Shown here in pieces: positions 36,246 through 45,934 of a stretch of 64,000 nt of DNA. The stretch lies in assembly GCF_013170705.1 (NCBI RefSeq), contig NZ_CP033334.1, positions 5,619,501 to 5,683,500 on the forward strand. The letters are read 5' to 3'. Made by a program: the position numbers and the translations under genes. The first letter of the stretch is position 1. Each line of letters begins with the position of its first letter. The notes beneath the pieces are model-generated. The model was not told the DNA's origin, searched no databases, and saw nothing but the letters and a program-made list of their open reading frames with translations. Source of the stretch: Mesorhizobium loti (lineage in GTDB: Bacteria > Pseudomonadota > Alphaproteobacteria > Rhizobiales > Rhizobiaceae).

Positions 36246-39200
36246 TCAGCTCGCCTCGCGCATCGCTTCAGCCGCCTGCAGATCGACCGATACGAGTTGG
36301 CTCACGCCCTGCTCGGCCATGGTGACACCGAACAGCCGGTCCATGCGGGCCATCGTGATCGGATTGTGCGTGATGATGACGAAGCGCGTCTCGGTGGTCT
36401 TGGCCATCTCGTCCATGAGATTGCAGAAGCGTTCGACATTGTGATCGTCGAGCGGCGCGTCGACTTCGTCGAGGACGCAGATCGGCGCCGGATTGGTCAG
36501 AAAGACGGCGAAGATCAGCGACATCGCCGTCAGCGCCTGCTCGCCGCCCGACAGCAGCGTCATGGTCTGTGGCTTCTTGCCCGGCGGGCGGGCAAGAATT
36601 TCGAGACCTGCCTCGAGCGGATCCTCGGATTCGATCAGCTGCAATTCCGCCGTGCCGCCACCGAACAGGTGCGAGAACAGGCGCTGGAAATGGCTGTTGA
36701 CCACGTCGAAGGCGGCGAGAAGCCGCTCGCGGCCTTCGCGATTGAGGCTCTGGATCGCTTGCCTGAGCTTGCGGATCGCTTCGATGATGTCCTCGCGCTC
36801 GGAAACGATCGCCTCCAGCCGGTCGGAGAGCTCCTTCTGCTCTTCCTCGGCGCGCAGATTGACGGCGCCGAGCCGTTCGCGCTCGATCTTCAAGCGGTCG
36901 AGCTGACGTTCGATCTCGGCCATCTCGGGCATCGGAGCGTCGACTTCGAGGCCGGTATGGCGAATGACCAGATGCGGTGGCGTGTTCAGCGTCTCCTGGA
37001 TGCGCGCCTCGACCTCAAGCCGGCGCTCGTCGGCCGCCGTCAGCCTTTCCTCGGTACGGGCACGGGTCTCGCGCGCCTCGGCCAGCGACTGGATGGCCGA
37101 TGTGGCCAGCTTGTCCAGTTCGGCCTGCCTGTTCTCCGCTTCCTGCAGGCGATCGGCGGCCGCCTTGCGCAAGGTCTCGGCCTCGGCGAGCTGCGACAGC
37201 AGCGCGCGCCGCTTGGCGTCGATCTCGTCGGGAGCATCAGCCAGGCGTTCGCGCTCGGCCTCGGCCTCGGCCTTGCGGTCGCCGAGCGATGCAATCTGGG
37301 TCGAGGCGTTTTCGGCACGCACCAGCCAGTTGCTGCGTTCGGCGCCGATTGCATCGAGCCGGCGTGCGCGTGCCTCGGCCTCACGCCGCAATCCCTCGTG
37401 GACGGCACGCGCATCGGCAAGCGTGGCGCGGTCGCGCGAGACATTGGCCGAGGACTGTTCGAGCTGCAATTGCAGGTCGCCGAGATCAGGCGCGTCCTGC
37501 AGCAGCATTTCGGCCTCGACGAAGGCCGCCGAGGTTTCCTCATGGCTGTCGACGATGCGCGCGCGGGCCTCATCGAGTGCCGCGCGCCGGCTCGACAGCT
37601 CGCCGCCCGCCTTTTCGGCGTCGGCCAGCGCATTGCGGGCAGCGTCCAGGCGGTGCTGGGCGTCGCGTCCGGCCTGGCGCGTGTTGCGTTCAGCGTCGCT
37701 TGCCTGGCGAAGCGCCTGTTCGGCCTGTGCCAGAGCCTCCTCGGCCTGGCGCAGGACAAGCGTCGCCTGCACCGCTTCGGCATCGAGTTCGGCAAGCCGG
37801 TTTTTCTGCGCCAGCCGTTGTGCAGCGGCTGTCGGCGCATCGGCGCTGGCCGTGAGACCGTCCCAGCGCCAGAGCGCGCCTTCGCGGCTGACCAGCCTCT
37901 GGCCCGGCGCAAGCAGCGCCTGCAGCCGGCGGCCGTCAGCGGCCTCGACGATGCCGATCTGCGCCAGTCGGCGAGCCAATTGCGCGGGGGCACGAACCAC
38001 GCTGGCCAGGCTCTTGATGCCGTCCGGCAAGGCCGCGTCGCCGGGCTGGATCTGGCTTTCGCCCCAATGCACCGGCGCGCTGCGGTCGAGCGGTACGTCG
38101 AGGTCTTCGCCAAGGGCCGCACCCAGCGCCGTCTCAAAGCCGCGCTCGACGCTGATCTGCTCCAGCACCGAAGGAAAGAGATCGCCGCTGGCGGCATTGA
38201 GTATCTTGGCCAGGGTACGCGCTTCGGTCTCGATGCCCGCCAGCTCTGCCCTGGCGTCCTGAAGCGGCGGCCGGGCAGCGCTTTCGGCGGCACGGGCATC
38301 GATGACCGACTGCTCAGCCTGCGCCACCGCTGCCTCGGATTCTTCGAGCAACGCCACGGCCTGTTCGACCAGCACCCGCTTCTCGGCCGGATCCGGCAGG
38401 CCAGCCACCTTGGAGAGGATGTCCGACAATTCGCGGTCAACCTCGGCGAGTTGGCGGGCGAAGCGGTCGCGGCGCTCGGCGGTTTCGCGCAGCGTCCGTT
38501 CGATCTGATGGCGCGAGGCGGCGGCCTCGGCCCGTTCGGCTGTCAGAGCTGCGAGCTTGGCTTCGCTCTGCGCAAGCGTCGACGCCGCCTGCTCGAATGC
38601 AGCGCGGGTGGTGGCTTCCCGTTCCGCGGCGCCGGCGTTCTCGGAATTCAGTACAGCCTCTTCGGTGCGCAGGCGTTCAAGAACATCGGCATTGTCGCGC
38701 ACCATCCGCTCCTCGCGGGCGATATCGCCGTCAAGTTGCTGCAACCGACGCTCGATTTCGGCCTGGCGATTGCGGATGCGGCCGGCCTCCTCCTCGATCT
38801 GCGACTTGGCGATCGACAGGCGCTGGAAGGCGGCGGCGGCGGCGGCTTCCGCGTCCCGCAGGTCAGGCAAGCGATGAGCGCCGATCCCTTGTTCCCTGGC
38901 GGCGGCCATCTGCGCGGCGGCGCGGTCGCCAACCAGGGCGGTCGCGGCAGCCAGCGCCGAACGCGCTTCGCCTTCCTGTGTCTTGGCCAGCGTCCAGCGC
39001 AGATGCAGCAATGTCGCTTCGGCCTTGCGGATATCGGCCGACAGGTTCTTGAAGCGTGACGCCTGGCGCGCCTGCCGCTTGAGGCTCTCGATCTGGCTTT
39101 CCAGCTCGCCGACGACATCGTCCAGGCGTTCGAGGTTCTGTTCAGCCGCCTTCAGCCGCAGTTCCGCTTCGTGGCGACGGGTGTGCAGGCCGGAAATGCC

Positions 39201-39704
39201 GGCCGCCTCTTCCAGCAGCGCACGGCGCGCCTGCGGCTTGGCCTGGATCAACTCGCCGATACGGCCCTGCCCGACCATCGATGGCGAGCGCGCGCCGGTC
39301 GACTGGTCGGCGAACAGAAGCTGCACGTCCTTGGCGCGCGCTTCCTTGCCATTGATGCGATAGAGCGAGCCGGCCTCGCGCTCGATGCGGCGCGACACCT
39401 GCAATTCGTCGGCATCGTTGAACGCGGCGGGCGCCGAGCGGTCGGCATTGTCGAGAAAAAGCGTGACTTCGGCGGTATTGCGCGCGGGCCGCGTACCCGA
39501 GCCGGAAAAGATCACATCGTCCATGCCGGACGCGCGCATGTTCTTGTAGGAGCTTTCGCCCATCACCCAGCGCAGCGCCTCGACAAGGTTCGACTTGCCG
39601 CAGCCGTTCGGCCCGACAATACCCGTCAGGCCGCGTTCGATGACGAACTCGCCGGGCTCGACGAACGACTTGAAACCAAGGAGGCGAAGGCGCGAGAACT
39701 TCAT
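36246..39704 (-). CDS. smc: Chromosome segregation ATPase SMC
   Basis: A 1152-residue structural maintenance of chromosomes protein. The N-terminal Walker A GPNGCGKS is at 31-38; long coiled coils (about 170-500 and 660-1000) flank a hinge near 510-640; the C-terminal head has the signature LSGGEQ and Walker B VLDEVDAPLDD. It condenses and aligns the chromosome arms as a dimer with ScpA/ScpB, which are not in this window. It is followed in the upstream direction by the DsbA-like gene, DciA and mutY, a conserved alphaproteobacterial order. Confidence 0.97.
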   Translation of the reverse strand: MKFSRLRLLGFKSFVEPGEFVIERGLTGIVGPNGCGKSNLVEALRWVMGESSYKNMRASGMDDVIFSGSGTRPARNTAEVTLFLDNADRSAPAAFNDADELQVSRRIEREAGSLYRINGKEARAKDVQLLFADQSTGARSPSMVGQGRIGELIQAKPQARRALLEEAAGISGLHTRRHEAELRLKAAEQNLERLDDVVGELESQIESLKRQARQASRFKNLSADIRKAEATLLHLRWTLAKTQEGEARSALAAATALVGDRAAAQMAAAREQGIGAHRLPDLRDAEAAAAAAFQRLSIAKSQIEEEAGRIRNRQAEIERRLQQLDGDIAREERMVRDNADVLERLRTEEAVLNSENAGAAEREATTRAAFEQAASTLAQSEAKLAALTAERAEAAASRHQIERTLRETAERRDRFARQLAEVDRELSDILSKVAGLPDPAEKRVLVEQAVALLEESEAAVAQAEQSVIDARAAESAARPPLQDARAELAGIETEARTLAKILNAASGDLFPSVLEQISVERGFETALGAALGEDLDVPLDRSAPVHWGESQIQPGDAALPDGIKSLASVVRAPAQLARRLAQIGIVEAADGRRLQALLAPGQRLVSREGALWRWDGLTASADAPTAAAQRLAQKNRLAELDAEAVQATLVLRQAEEALAQAEQALRQASDAERNTRQAGRDAQHRLDAARNALADAEKAGGELSSRRAALDEARARIVDSHEETSAAFVEAEMLLQDAPDLGDLQLQLEQSSANVSRDRATLADARAVHEGLRREAEARARRLDAIGAERSNWLVRAENASTQIASLGDRKAEAEAERERLADAPDEIDAKRRALLSQLAEAETLRKAAADRLQEAENRQAELDKLATSAIQSLAEARETRARTEERLTAADERRLEVEARIQETLNTPPHLVIRHTGLEVDAPMPEMAEIERQLDRLKIERERLGAVNLRAEEEQKELSDRLEAIVSEREDIIEAIRKLRQAIQSLNREGRERLLAAFDVVNSHFQRLFSHLFGGGTAELQLIESEDPLEAGLEILARPPGKKPQTMTLLSGGEQALTAMSLIFAVFLTNPAPICVLDEVDAPLDDHNVERFCNLMDEMAKTTETRFVIITHNPITMARMDRLFGVTMAEQGVSQLVSVDLQAAEAMREAS

Positions 39705-39761
39705 TCACGCGCCCCATTGAGGCGAGCGCCGAAACGCTGCCGCTTCAGCGCTGACCTGATG

Positions 39762-40505
39762 TCAGAGCAGAGGGTCGATGATGGCCGACATTTCCTCAAT
39801 CGACATCGCCCCTTTGTAGGTCTTACCGTTGATGAAGAAGGTCGGTGTCGAGTCGACCTTGAATTCATTGGCGCCGCGCTTCTGGACAGATCTCACATCG
39901 TCCAGAAGTTTCTGGTCCGTCAAGCAGGCCTCGAAGGACTCCTGTGTAAAACCGGCGAGCTTCGAGATTTGCAGCAGCGCATCCTTGGTGTTCGACACGC
40001 CAACCCAGTTCGCCTGCTGCCGGAACAGCACGTCCACCATCGGGAAATAGTTATCCTTGGCGCAGCGCGCCAGCATGAAACCGGCTTCCGCGCTCGGATC
40101 GAACGGGAATTCGCGCAGGATATAGCGCGCCTTGCCGGTGTCGATGTACTTGGTCTTCAGATCCGGGAAGGTGGTCTCGGCGAAATGCGCGCAGTGCGGG
40201 CAGGTCATCGATGCGTATTCGACGATGGTGACCTTGGCGTCATCCTTGCCGAGCTGCTTGTCGGGCAGCGCGCCCGGCTTCAGCAATTCGGCCATGTCGA
40301 CGGTGCCCTGCGCTTCCGGCACCTGGACAGCCGCCGGTGTTGCCGGCTTTGCCGGTGCGGCCGGATCAGCAGGCTTCACATCCGCAGCCTTGGCCTCTTC
40401 GCCGGAGTCGCTGCAGGCGGCAAGCAGGGCAACCGCCGGGATTGCGGCCAGCGAAGACAGGACGTTTCTGCGAGACAGACTTTTGCCGAACGGAGGACGG
40501 TTCAT
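39762..40505 (-). CDS. DsbA-family thiol:disulfide oxidoreductase, Tat/lipoprotein-like
   Basis: A 247-residue thioredoxin-fold protein with the redox centre CPHC (Cys102, Cys105) and the cis-Pro region DSTPTFF near 215. The N-terminus combines a twin-arginine SRRNVL and a lipobox LAAC (Cys31), followed by an Ala/Pro/Lys-rich linker to about residue 65. So it may be a membrane-tethered periplasmic disulfide enzyme. The ATG at 40505 has AGGTGA six bases ahead; a GTG nine bases upstream is the alternative. Its place between smc and DUF721 is conserved in alphaproteobacteria. Confidence 0.9.
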   Translation of the reverse strand: MNRPPFGKSLSRRNVLSSLAAIPAVALLAACSDSGEEAKAADVKPADPAAPAKPATPAAVQVPEAQGTVDMAELLKPGALPDKQLGKDDAKVTIVEYASMTCPHCAHFAETTFPDLKTKYIDTGKARYILREFPFDPSAEAGFMLARCAKDNYFPMVDVLFRQQANWVGVSNTKDALLQISKLAGFTQESFEACLTDQKLLDDVRSVQKRGANEFKVDSTPTFFINGKTYKGAMSIEEMSAIIDPLL

Positions 40506-40659
40506 ACGAATCACCTGACAAGGGTTGGATTTTGCAATGCAAAGGCACGAAAAGGCGAGAGTTGGCGCGAATTAAGGCATCTCCATCTCCAATCCAATCG
40601 CGGAACCCGATAAAGGCGATCACGAATGCGAGATGTTGACGACAAATTCATGACTGTCT

Positions 40660-41169
40660 TCAAGGGGTTTTTGACTTCCTTTCACCCAGGATGGTGGCGC
40701 CAAGCCTTTCCAGCGAGGCGCGCAACCCTTCATCCTCGATCAGTTCGACCGTGCTGGACAATTTCGTCTTCTCCGCCGCCGTCAAGGGCCTGAAGCTGGG
40801 TTTAGGCCGTCCTTTGTCCGACGTCACCGGTTTTTGCACGATCCTGATGCGGCCTATTGCCGTAAAGCCGAGGAAGGCGTTGACCCGGTTGATGATCTCG
40901 CCGGTCTCATGTTGCAGATGAAGCGCCGCCATCCCCTCGCAGGCGATAACCAGTACCGCCGGCTCGAACGGATCGTCCTCGTGCAGGCGACGCGGCCACT
41001 GGATCTTCTCGGGCCGCGAGCGGCTGGCAAGGCGCGGTCCGGCAATCTCTTCCCAGGACTGGACGAGGCCGATCGAGATGCCTGCCCTTTTGCGCAGCAC
41101 CGGATCGAGGATCTCGGTGGCGAGATCGCTCACCGGAACAGGATTGCCGAAGCGCCTTTTCCCTGCCAT
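40660..41169 (-). CDS. DUF721 / DciA-family protein
   Basis: A 169-residue protein whose first 100 residues match DUF721, including the segment GLVQSWEEIAGPRLASRSRPEKI and later LVIACEGMAALHLQHE. DciA members help load the replicative helicase DnaB in bacteria without DnaC. The C-terminal 60 residues are Lys/Arg rich and less conserved. It diverges from mutY across 54 bases. The helicase-loader role is known for the family; for this protein it is inferred. Confidence 0.87.
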   Translation of the reverse strand: MAGKRRFGNPVPVSDLATEILDPVLRKRAGISIGLVQSWEEIAGPRLASRSRPEKIQWPRRLHEDDPFEPAVLVIACEGMAALHLQHETGEIINRVNAFLGFTAIGRIRIVQKPVTSDKGRPKPSFRPLTAAEKTKLSSTVELIEDEGLRASLERLGATILGERKSKTP

Positions 41170-41223
41170 GTGCGTTCTCCAGCCACGACCTCACCCGATA
41201 TCCGCAAGGCCAACACAAGATCA

Positions 41224-42363
41224 ATGGCACCAGCAGACCAGACCCGCAAGGCCCAGACCCACGAGGCAATGACAGGCGATGCCGCCTCGCGGCTGCTTGC
41301 CTGGTACGACGTACACCACCGCGAACTGCCGTGGCGCGTGACGCCGCGTGAGCATGCACGCGGCGTGCGGCCGGATCCCTACCGCATCTGGCTGTCCGAA
41401 GTCATGCTGCAGCAGACCACCGTCGAGGCGGTGAAATCCTACTTCCGTGCTTTTGTCGAGAAATGGCCGGATGTCGAGGCACTGGCCTCGGCACCAACCG
41501 AGGACGTCATGAAGGCCTGGGCGGGGCTCGGCTACTATTCCCGCGCGCGCAACCTCAAGGCTTGCGCTGATCTGGTGGCGGCGCGTGGCGGCCGCTTTCC
41601 CGACACCGAGGCTGCCTTGAGAGACCTGCCTGGCATCGGCGCCTACACCTCGGCCGCCATCACGGCGATCGCTTTCGACCGTCCCGCTGCGGTTGTCGAC
41701 GGCAATGTCGAACGCGTTATCTCGAGGTTGTTTTCGATCACGACGCCTCTCAGCGAAGCCAAGGCAGAGATACGCGCCCATGTCGAGCGCCTGCTGCCGC
41801 CGACAAGGCCGGGCGATTTCGCCCAGGCGATGATGGACCTTGGCGCCACGATCTGCACGCCGCGCCGGCCGCGCTGCATGCTGTGTCCGCTGCGCGAGGA
41901 TTGCAGCGCCGTCGTTTCAGGCGATCCCGAAAACTTCCCGGTGCGGCTGCCGAAAGCCGACAAGCCGCTGCGGCGCGGCGCTGCTTTCGTGGCCGTGCGA
42001 GAGGACGGTGCCCTTCTTCTGCGCAAACGGCCCGAGAAAGGTTTGCTGGGCGGCATGACGGAGGTGCCGACCACGGCCTGGACGGCGCGGGTGGATGGGG
42101 ACACCACAGCGGCGGCGGCGCCCTTTTCCGGCGACTGGCGGCGCGCCGGGACAATCACGCATGTCTTCACCCATTTCGCCCTCGAGCTCGACGTCTTTCG
42201 CGCCAACATAAAAGATGATGCGCCGGCAGGATGTTTCTGGTCACCTGCCCATGAGATTGCCGGAGAGGCGCTGCCCACTGTCATGAAAAAGGCAATCGAG
42301 GCTGCGATACCCGGTGCGACGAAAAAGCCGTCACCGCTCAAAGCAAAGAGGCCCCATGACTGA
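41224..42363 (+). CDS. mutY: A/G-specific adenine DNA glycosylase
   Basis: A 379-residue MutY removing adenine opposite 8-oxoguanine. The catalytic Glu is in LSEVMLQQTTV, the helix-hairpin-helix is LPGIGAYTSAA, and the catalytic Asp is in VVDGNVERV. The 4Fe-4S site C-x6-C-x2-C-x5-C (CTPRRPRC, MLC, PLREDC) is complete. The C-terminal third is a NUDIX-like 8-oxoG recognition domain. An alternative start, ATG 41269, would trim 15 residues; the frame also runs open 130 codons upstream across the divergent gene, which is not credible. Its end overlaps the HAD gene by eight bases. Confidence 0.95.
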   Translation: MAPADQTRKAQTHEAMTGDAASRLLAWYDVHHRELPWRVTPREHARGVRPDPYRIWLSEVMLQQTTVEAVKSYFRAFVEKWPDVEALASAPTEDVMKAWAGLGYYSRARNLKACADLVAARGGRFPDTEAALRDLPGIGAYTSAAITAIAFDRPAAVVDGNVERVISRLFSITTPLSEAKAEIRAHVERLLPPTRPGDFAQAMMDLGATICTPRRPRCMLCPLREDCSAVVSGDPENFPVRLPKADKPLRRGAAFVAVREDGALLLRKRPEKGLLGGMTEVPTTAWTARVDGDTTAAAAPFSGDWRRAGTITHVFTHFALELDVFRANIKDDAPAGCFWSPAHEIAGEALPTVMKKAIEAAIPGATKKPSPLKAKRPHD

Positions 42364-42967
42364 AATCCGCCACATCGTTTTCGACATCGGCCGTGTGCTG
42401 ATCCACTACGATCCAAACATCCCGTTCAGTCGCCTCATTCCCGATGCCGAAGAGAGACAGTGGTTCTTCGACAATGTCTGCACGCATGACTGGAACATCG
42501 AGCAGGATCGCGGACGAACCTGGGAAGAGGCCGAGGCGCTGCTGATCGCTGAGCACCCGGATCATTCGGAAAACATCCGCAATTTCCGCCGCCATTGGCA
42601 CGAAATGGTGCCGCATGCCTATGACGACAGCGTCGCCATCATGCTCAGCCTGATCGAGCGCGGCCATGATGTGACCATGCTGACCAACTTCGCCTCCGAC
42701 ACTTTGGCCGAAGCCCGCAAACGCTTCGATTTTCTTGAGCGCCCGCGTGGGGTGACCATCTCCGGCGAGATCGGCAAGATCAAGCCGGATCGCGACATTT
42801 ACGACCATCACGTGGCTGCGTTCGGCCTCGAACCATCGGCTACGCTGTTCATCGACGACAGCCAGAAGAATGTCGACGGCGCCCGGGCGGCGGGCTGGCA
42901 ATCGGTGCTGTTCACCGATGCCAGGACGCTTAAAGCGGATCTTGAACGCTTCGGGATCAAGGCGTGA
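42356..42967 (+). CDS. HAD-superfamily hydrolase, subfamily IA
   Basis: A 203-residue HAD phosphatase-like protein. Motif I reads VFDIGRVLIHYD, with Gly instead of the second Asp, as is usual in YihX-type members. Motif II is MLTNF, the Lys of motif III is in GKIKPD, and motif IV is LFIDDSQKN. It likely removes phosphate from a small sugar phosphate; the substrate is unknown. The start overlaps the end of mutY, so the two are co-transcribed. Confidence 0.88.
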   Translation: MTEIRHIVFDIGRVLIHYDPNIPFSRLIPDAEERQWFFDNVCTHDWNIEQDRGRTWEEAEALLIAEHPDHSENIRNFRRHWHEMVPHAYDDSVAIMLSLIERGHDVTMLTNFASDTLAEARKRFDFLERPRGVTISGEIGKIKPDRDIYDHHVAAFGLEPSATLFIDDSQKNVDGARAAGWQSVLFTDARTLKADLERFGIKA

Positions 42968-43023
42968 TCTGAATCGCTTGCGGCGATCCGCTCGGATCTT
43001 GAATCAACGTGAAAGCGGCAATC

Positions 43024-44192
<1,169 letters not shown>

Positions 44193-44341
44193 TTACTCCC
44201 CGTTATGGTTACCGATCAGCGTAAATATTCGGTGAAGGCCGGCGCGATCATCCGTCAGGTTTGCGAAGACCGGGCCATTGGTGTATGCCGCGCCGCTTGA
44301 GCCGAGAGGCCATTCCTCCACCCTCCTTATTCCGGATCACC

Positions 44342-45031
44342 ATGCCCCAGCCAGACCTTGTCATTTTCGATTGCGACGGCGTGCTCGTCGATTCCGAAAT
44401 CATCGCCGCGCGGGTCGAGGCGGAGTTGATAACCCTGGCCGGATACGAAATCTCGGCCGAGGAGATCGCGGAGACCTATGCGGGCCTCACGTTCAAGGAC
44501 ATCCTGATGCGGATCGAGGAGAAGTCCAAGATCCCGTTCCAGGCGTCACTGATCGATCGCGCCGAGGATCTGGTCGACCGCAAACTGCGAAGCGACGTCC
44601 GCGCCATCGAGGGCGTGCGCGAGGCGGTGGCCTCGGTCACGACACAGCGCTGCATCTGCTCCAACTCACGTTCGGCGCGGATCGAATTCATGCTGGAGAA
44701 GTTGCATCTGCTGCCGTTTTTCGCCGGCCGTATCTTCTCGGCGCTGGAGATCCCGAGCAAAAAGACCAAGCCCGCCCCGGACGTGTTCCTGTTCGCGGCG
44801 GAAAAACTAGGCGCGGACCCGGCGAACACCTTCGTCATCGAGGATTCCGTGCACGGCGTCACCGGCGCCAGGACAGCCGGCATGCGCGTGATCGGCTTCA
44901 CCGGCGCCAGCCACAGCTATCCCGGCCATGCCGACGCGCTGACAGAGGCCGGCGCCGAGACGGTGATCCGCCGCTGGGCCGAGTTGAAAAGCGTTATCGC
45001 GGCACTATCGGAATGGTCGGCTGACGCCTGA
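44342..45031 (+). CDS. HAD-superfamily hydrolase, beta-phosphoglucomutase-like
   Basis: A 229-residue HAD-IA protein. Motif I FDCDGVLVDSE lies at about 9-19 with both Asp residues, followed by a helical cap. Motif II is ICSNSR, the Lys is in KKTKPAPDV, and motif IV is VIEDSVHGV. This is the CbbY/Gph/beta-PGM class acting on phospho-sugars; the exact substrate is unknown. I chose ATG 44342 for the standard N-terminus; an earlier in-frame start would add 27 non-matching residues. It diverges from ccrM. Confidence 0.9.
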   Translation: MPQPDLVIFDCDGVLVDSEIIAARVEAELITLAGYEISAEEIAETYAGLTFKDILMRIEEKSKIPFQASLIDRAEDLVDRKLRSDVRAIEGVREAVASVTTQRCICSNSRSARIEFMLEKLHLLPFFAGRIFSALEIPSKKTKPAPDVFLFAAEKLGADPANTFVIEDSVHGVTGARTAGMRVIGFTGASHSYPGHADALTEAGAETVIRRWAELKSVIAALSEWSADA

Positions 45032-45073
45032 GACGCGGGCGCCCGGGCGGACGCACGCTGTGTCCATGGCCGC

Positions 45074-45805
45074 TCAGTTCGTCGCCGCGGCCTTCTTCCT
45101 GTGGGTCTTCTTCGGCTTGTCGGTCGTCCCCTTCGGCGCGGTTTCGTCATAGCCGGCATAGGCCTGATAGTCCTGCGCCGTCGGCGCCGGCACGACGACA
45201 TTGGAATCGGTGAAGACGAACTGGGTTGCGACCGAGGGATCGGTGACCTGGACCTGATACTGGTGGATCTGCGAGTAGAGCACCTCGGTGCCGTGCATCA
45301 CCGCGGTGCGGATCGGCATGGTGATGGTGCCGGGCGAGAACTTGGGTCCCGGCACGATCTTGCCGGCGACCGCTATCTTCATGGTCATCTGTCCGTCGGC
45401 ACGGCCACAATCACGGGTCACGTCGGCAATCGACGCCTGGTAAATGATCCTCGCCGAATCGTCGGGCGGAGTGGCGGCTGCGGCGTCGGCAGCAGCCTGA
45501 GCAGCGGCATCAGCCGCGGCGTCGCCTGTTTTCTTGACTTTGGGCTTGGCCTTCTTGACCTCGTTGGCATAGGTGTTGAAGAAGGCCGTACCGTCGCGCA
45601 CCGTCACCCTCGGGCAATAGGCGTTCAACTGGCTGGCCAGGACCTTGGGATCCTGCGGCGGCGGTGGCGCTGCCGGGTCCTTCTTCTTGCCGAAGCCGAG
45701 GTCAAGGATGCCATTGTCGCCCGATTGGCAGCCGGCGGCGGCGAGCATAAAGCCGGTGAGCGCAAGACCCGCCAAAAAGCGGCCACGTGATGTACGAAAC
45801 GCCAT
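45074..45805 (-). CDS. Lipoprotein with Lys/Ala-rich middle segment
   Basis: A 243-residue predicted lipoprotein. The signal peptide ends in the lipobox AAGC (Cys about residue 26). A proline-rich patch follows, then a beta-type region, and a low-complexity Lys/Ala segment at about 83-110 made of repeated KxK and AAA runs. The rest looks like a secreted beta domain, with a basic C-terminus. I do not recognise the family by name; similar proteins occur beside thrC in rhizobia. The start ATG 45805 gives a proper signal; longer open sequence upstream does not. Confidence 0.8.
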   Translation of the reverse strand: MAFRTSRGRFLAGLALTGFMLAAAGCQSGDNGILDLGFGKKKDPAAPPPPQDPKVLASQLNAYCPRVTVRDGTAFFNTYANEVKKAKPKVKKTGDAAADAAAQAAADAAAATPPDDSARIIYQASIADVTRDCGRADGQMTMKIAVAGKIVPGPKFSPGTITMPIRTAVMHGTEVLYSQIHQYQVQVTDPSVATQFVFTDSNVVVPAPTAQDYQAYAGYDETAPKGTTDKPKKTHRKKAAATN

Positions 45806-45934
45806 GAAACTGCACTTCCCTCTCGTAAAGCTGGTGACGTATATCAACGGCGCGGCAAAAATGCGACTGGAGCCGGCACAGAAATTAACCACCTTGTGGT
45901 GAACGGAAGAGCCGAGCAGCAACGGGACTGGGAC

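Noticed and set aside
36297..39059. Open frame of about 920 codons on the plus strand
   Set aside because: It is antisense to smc and reads as low-complexity Leu/Arg/Gln-rich sequence with no domain.
40834..41223. A 130-codon extension upstream of mutY
   Set aside because: It runs antisense through the DUF721 gene; MutY homology starts after 41224.
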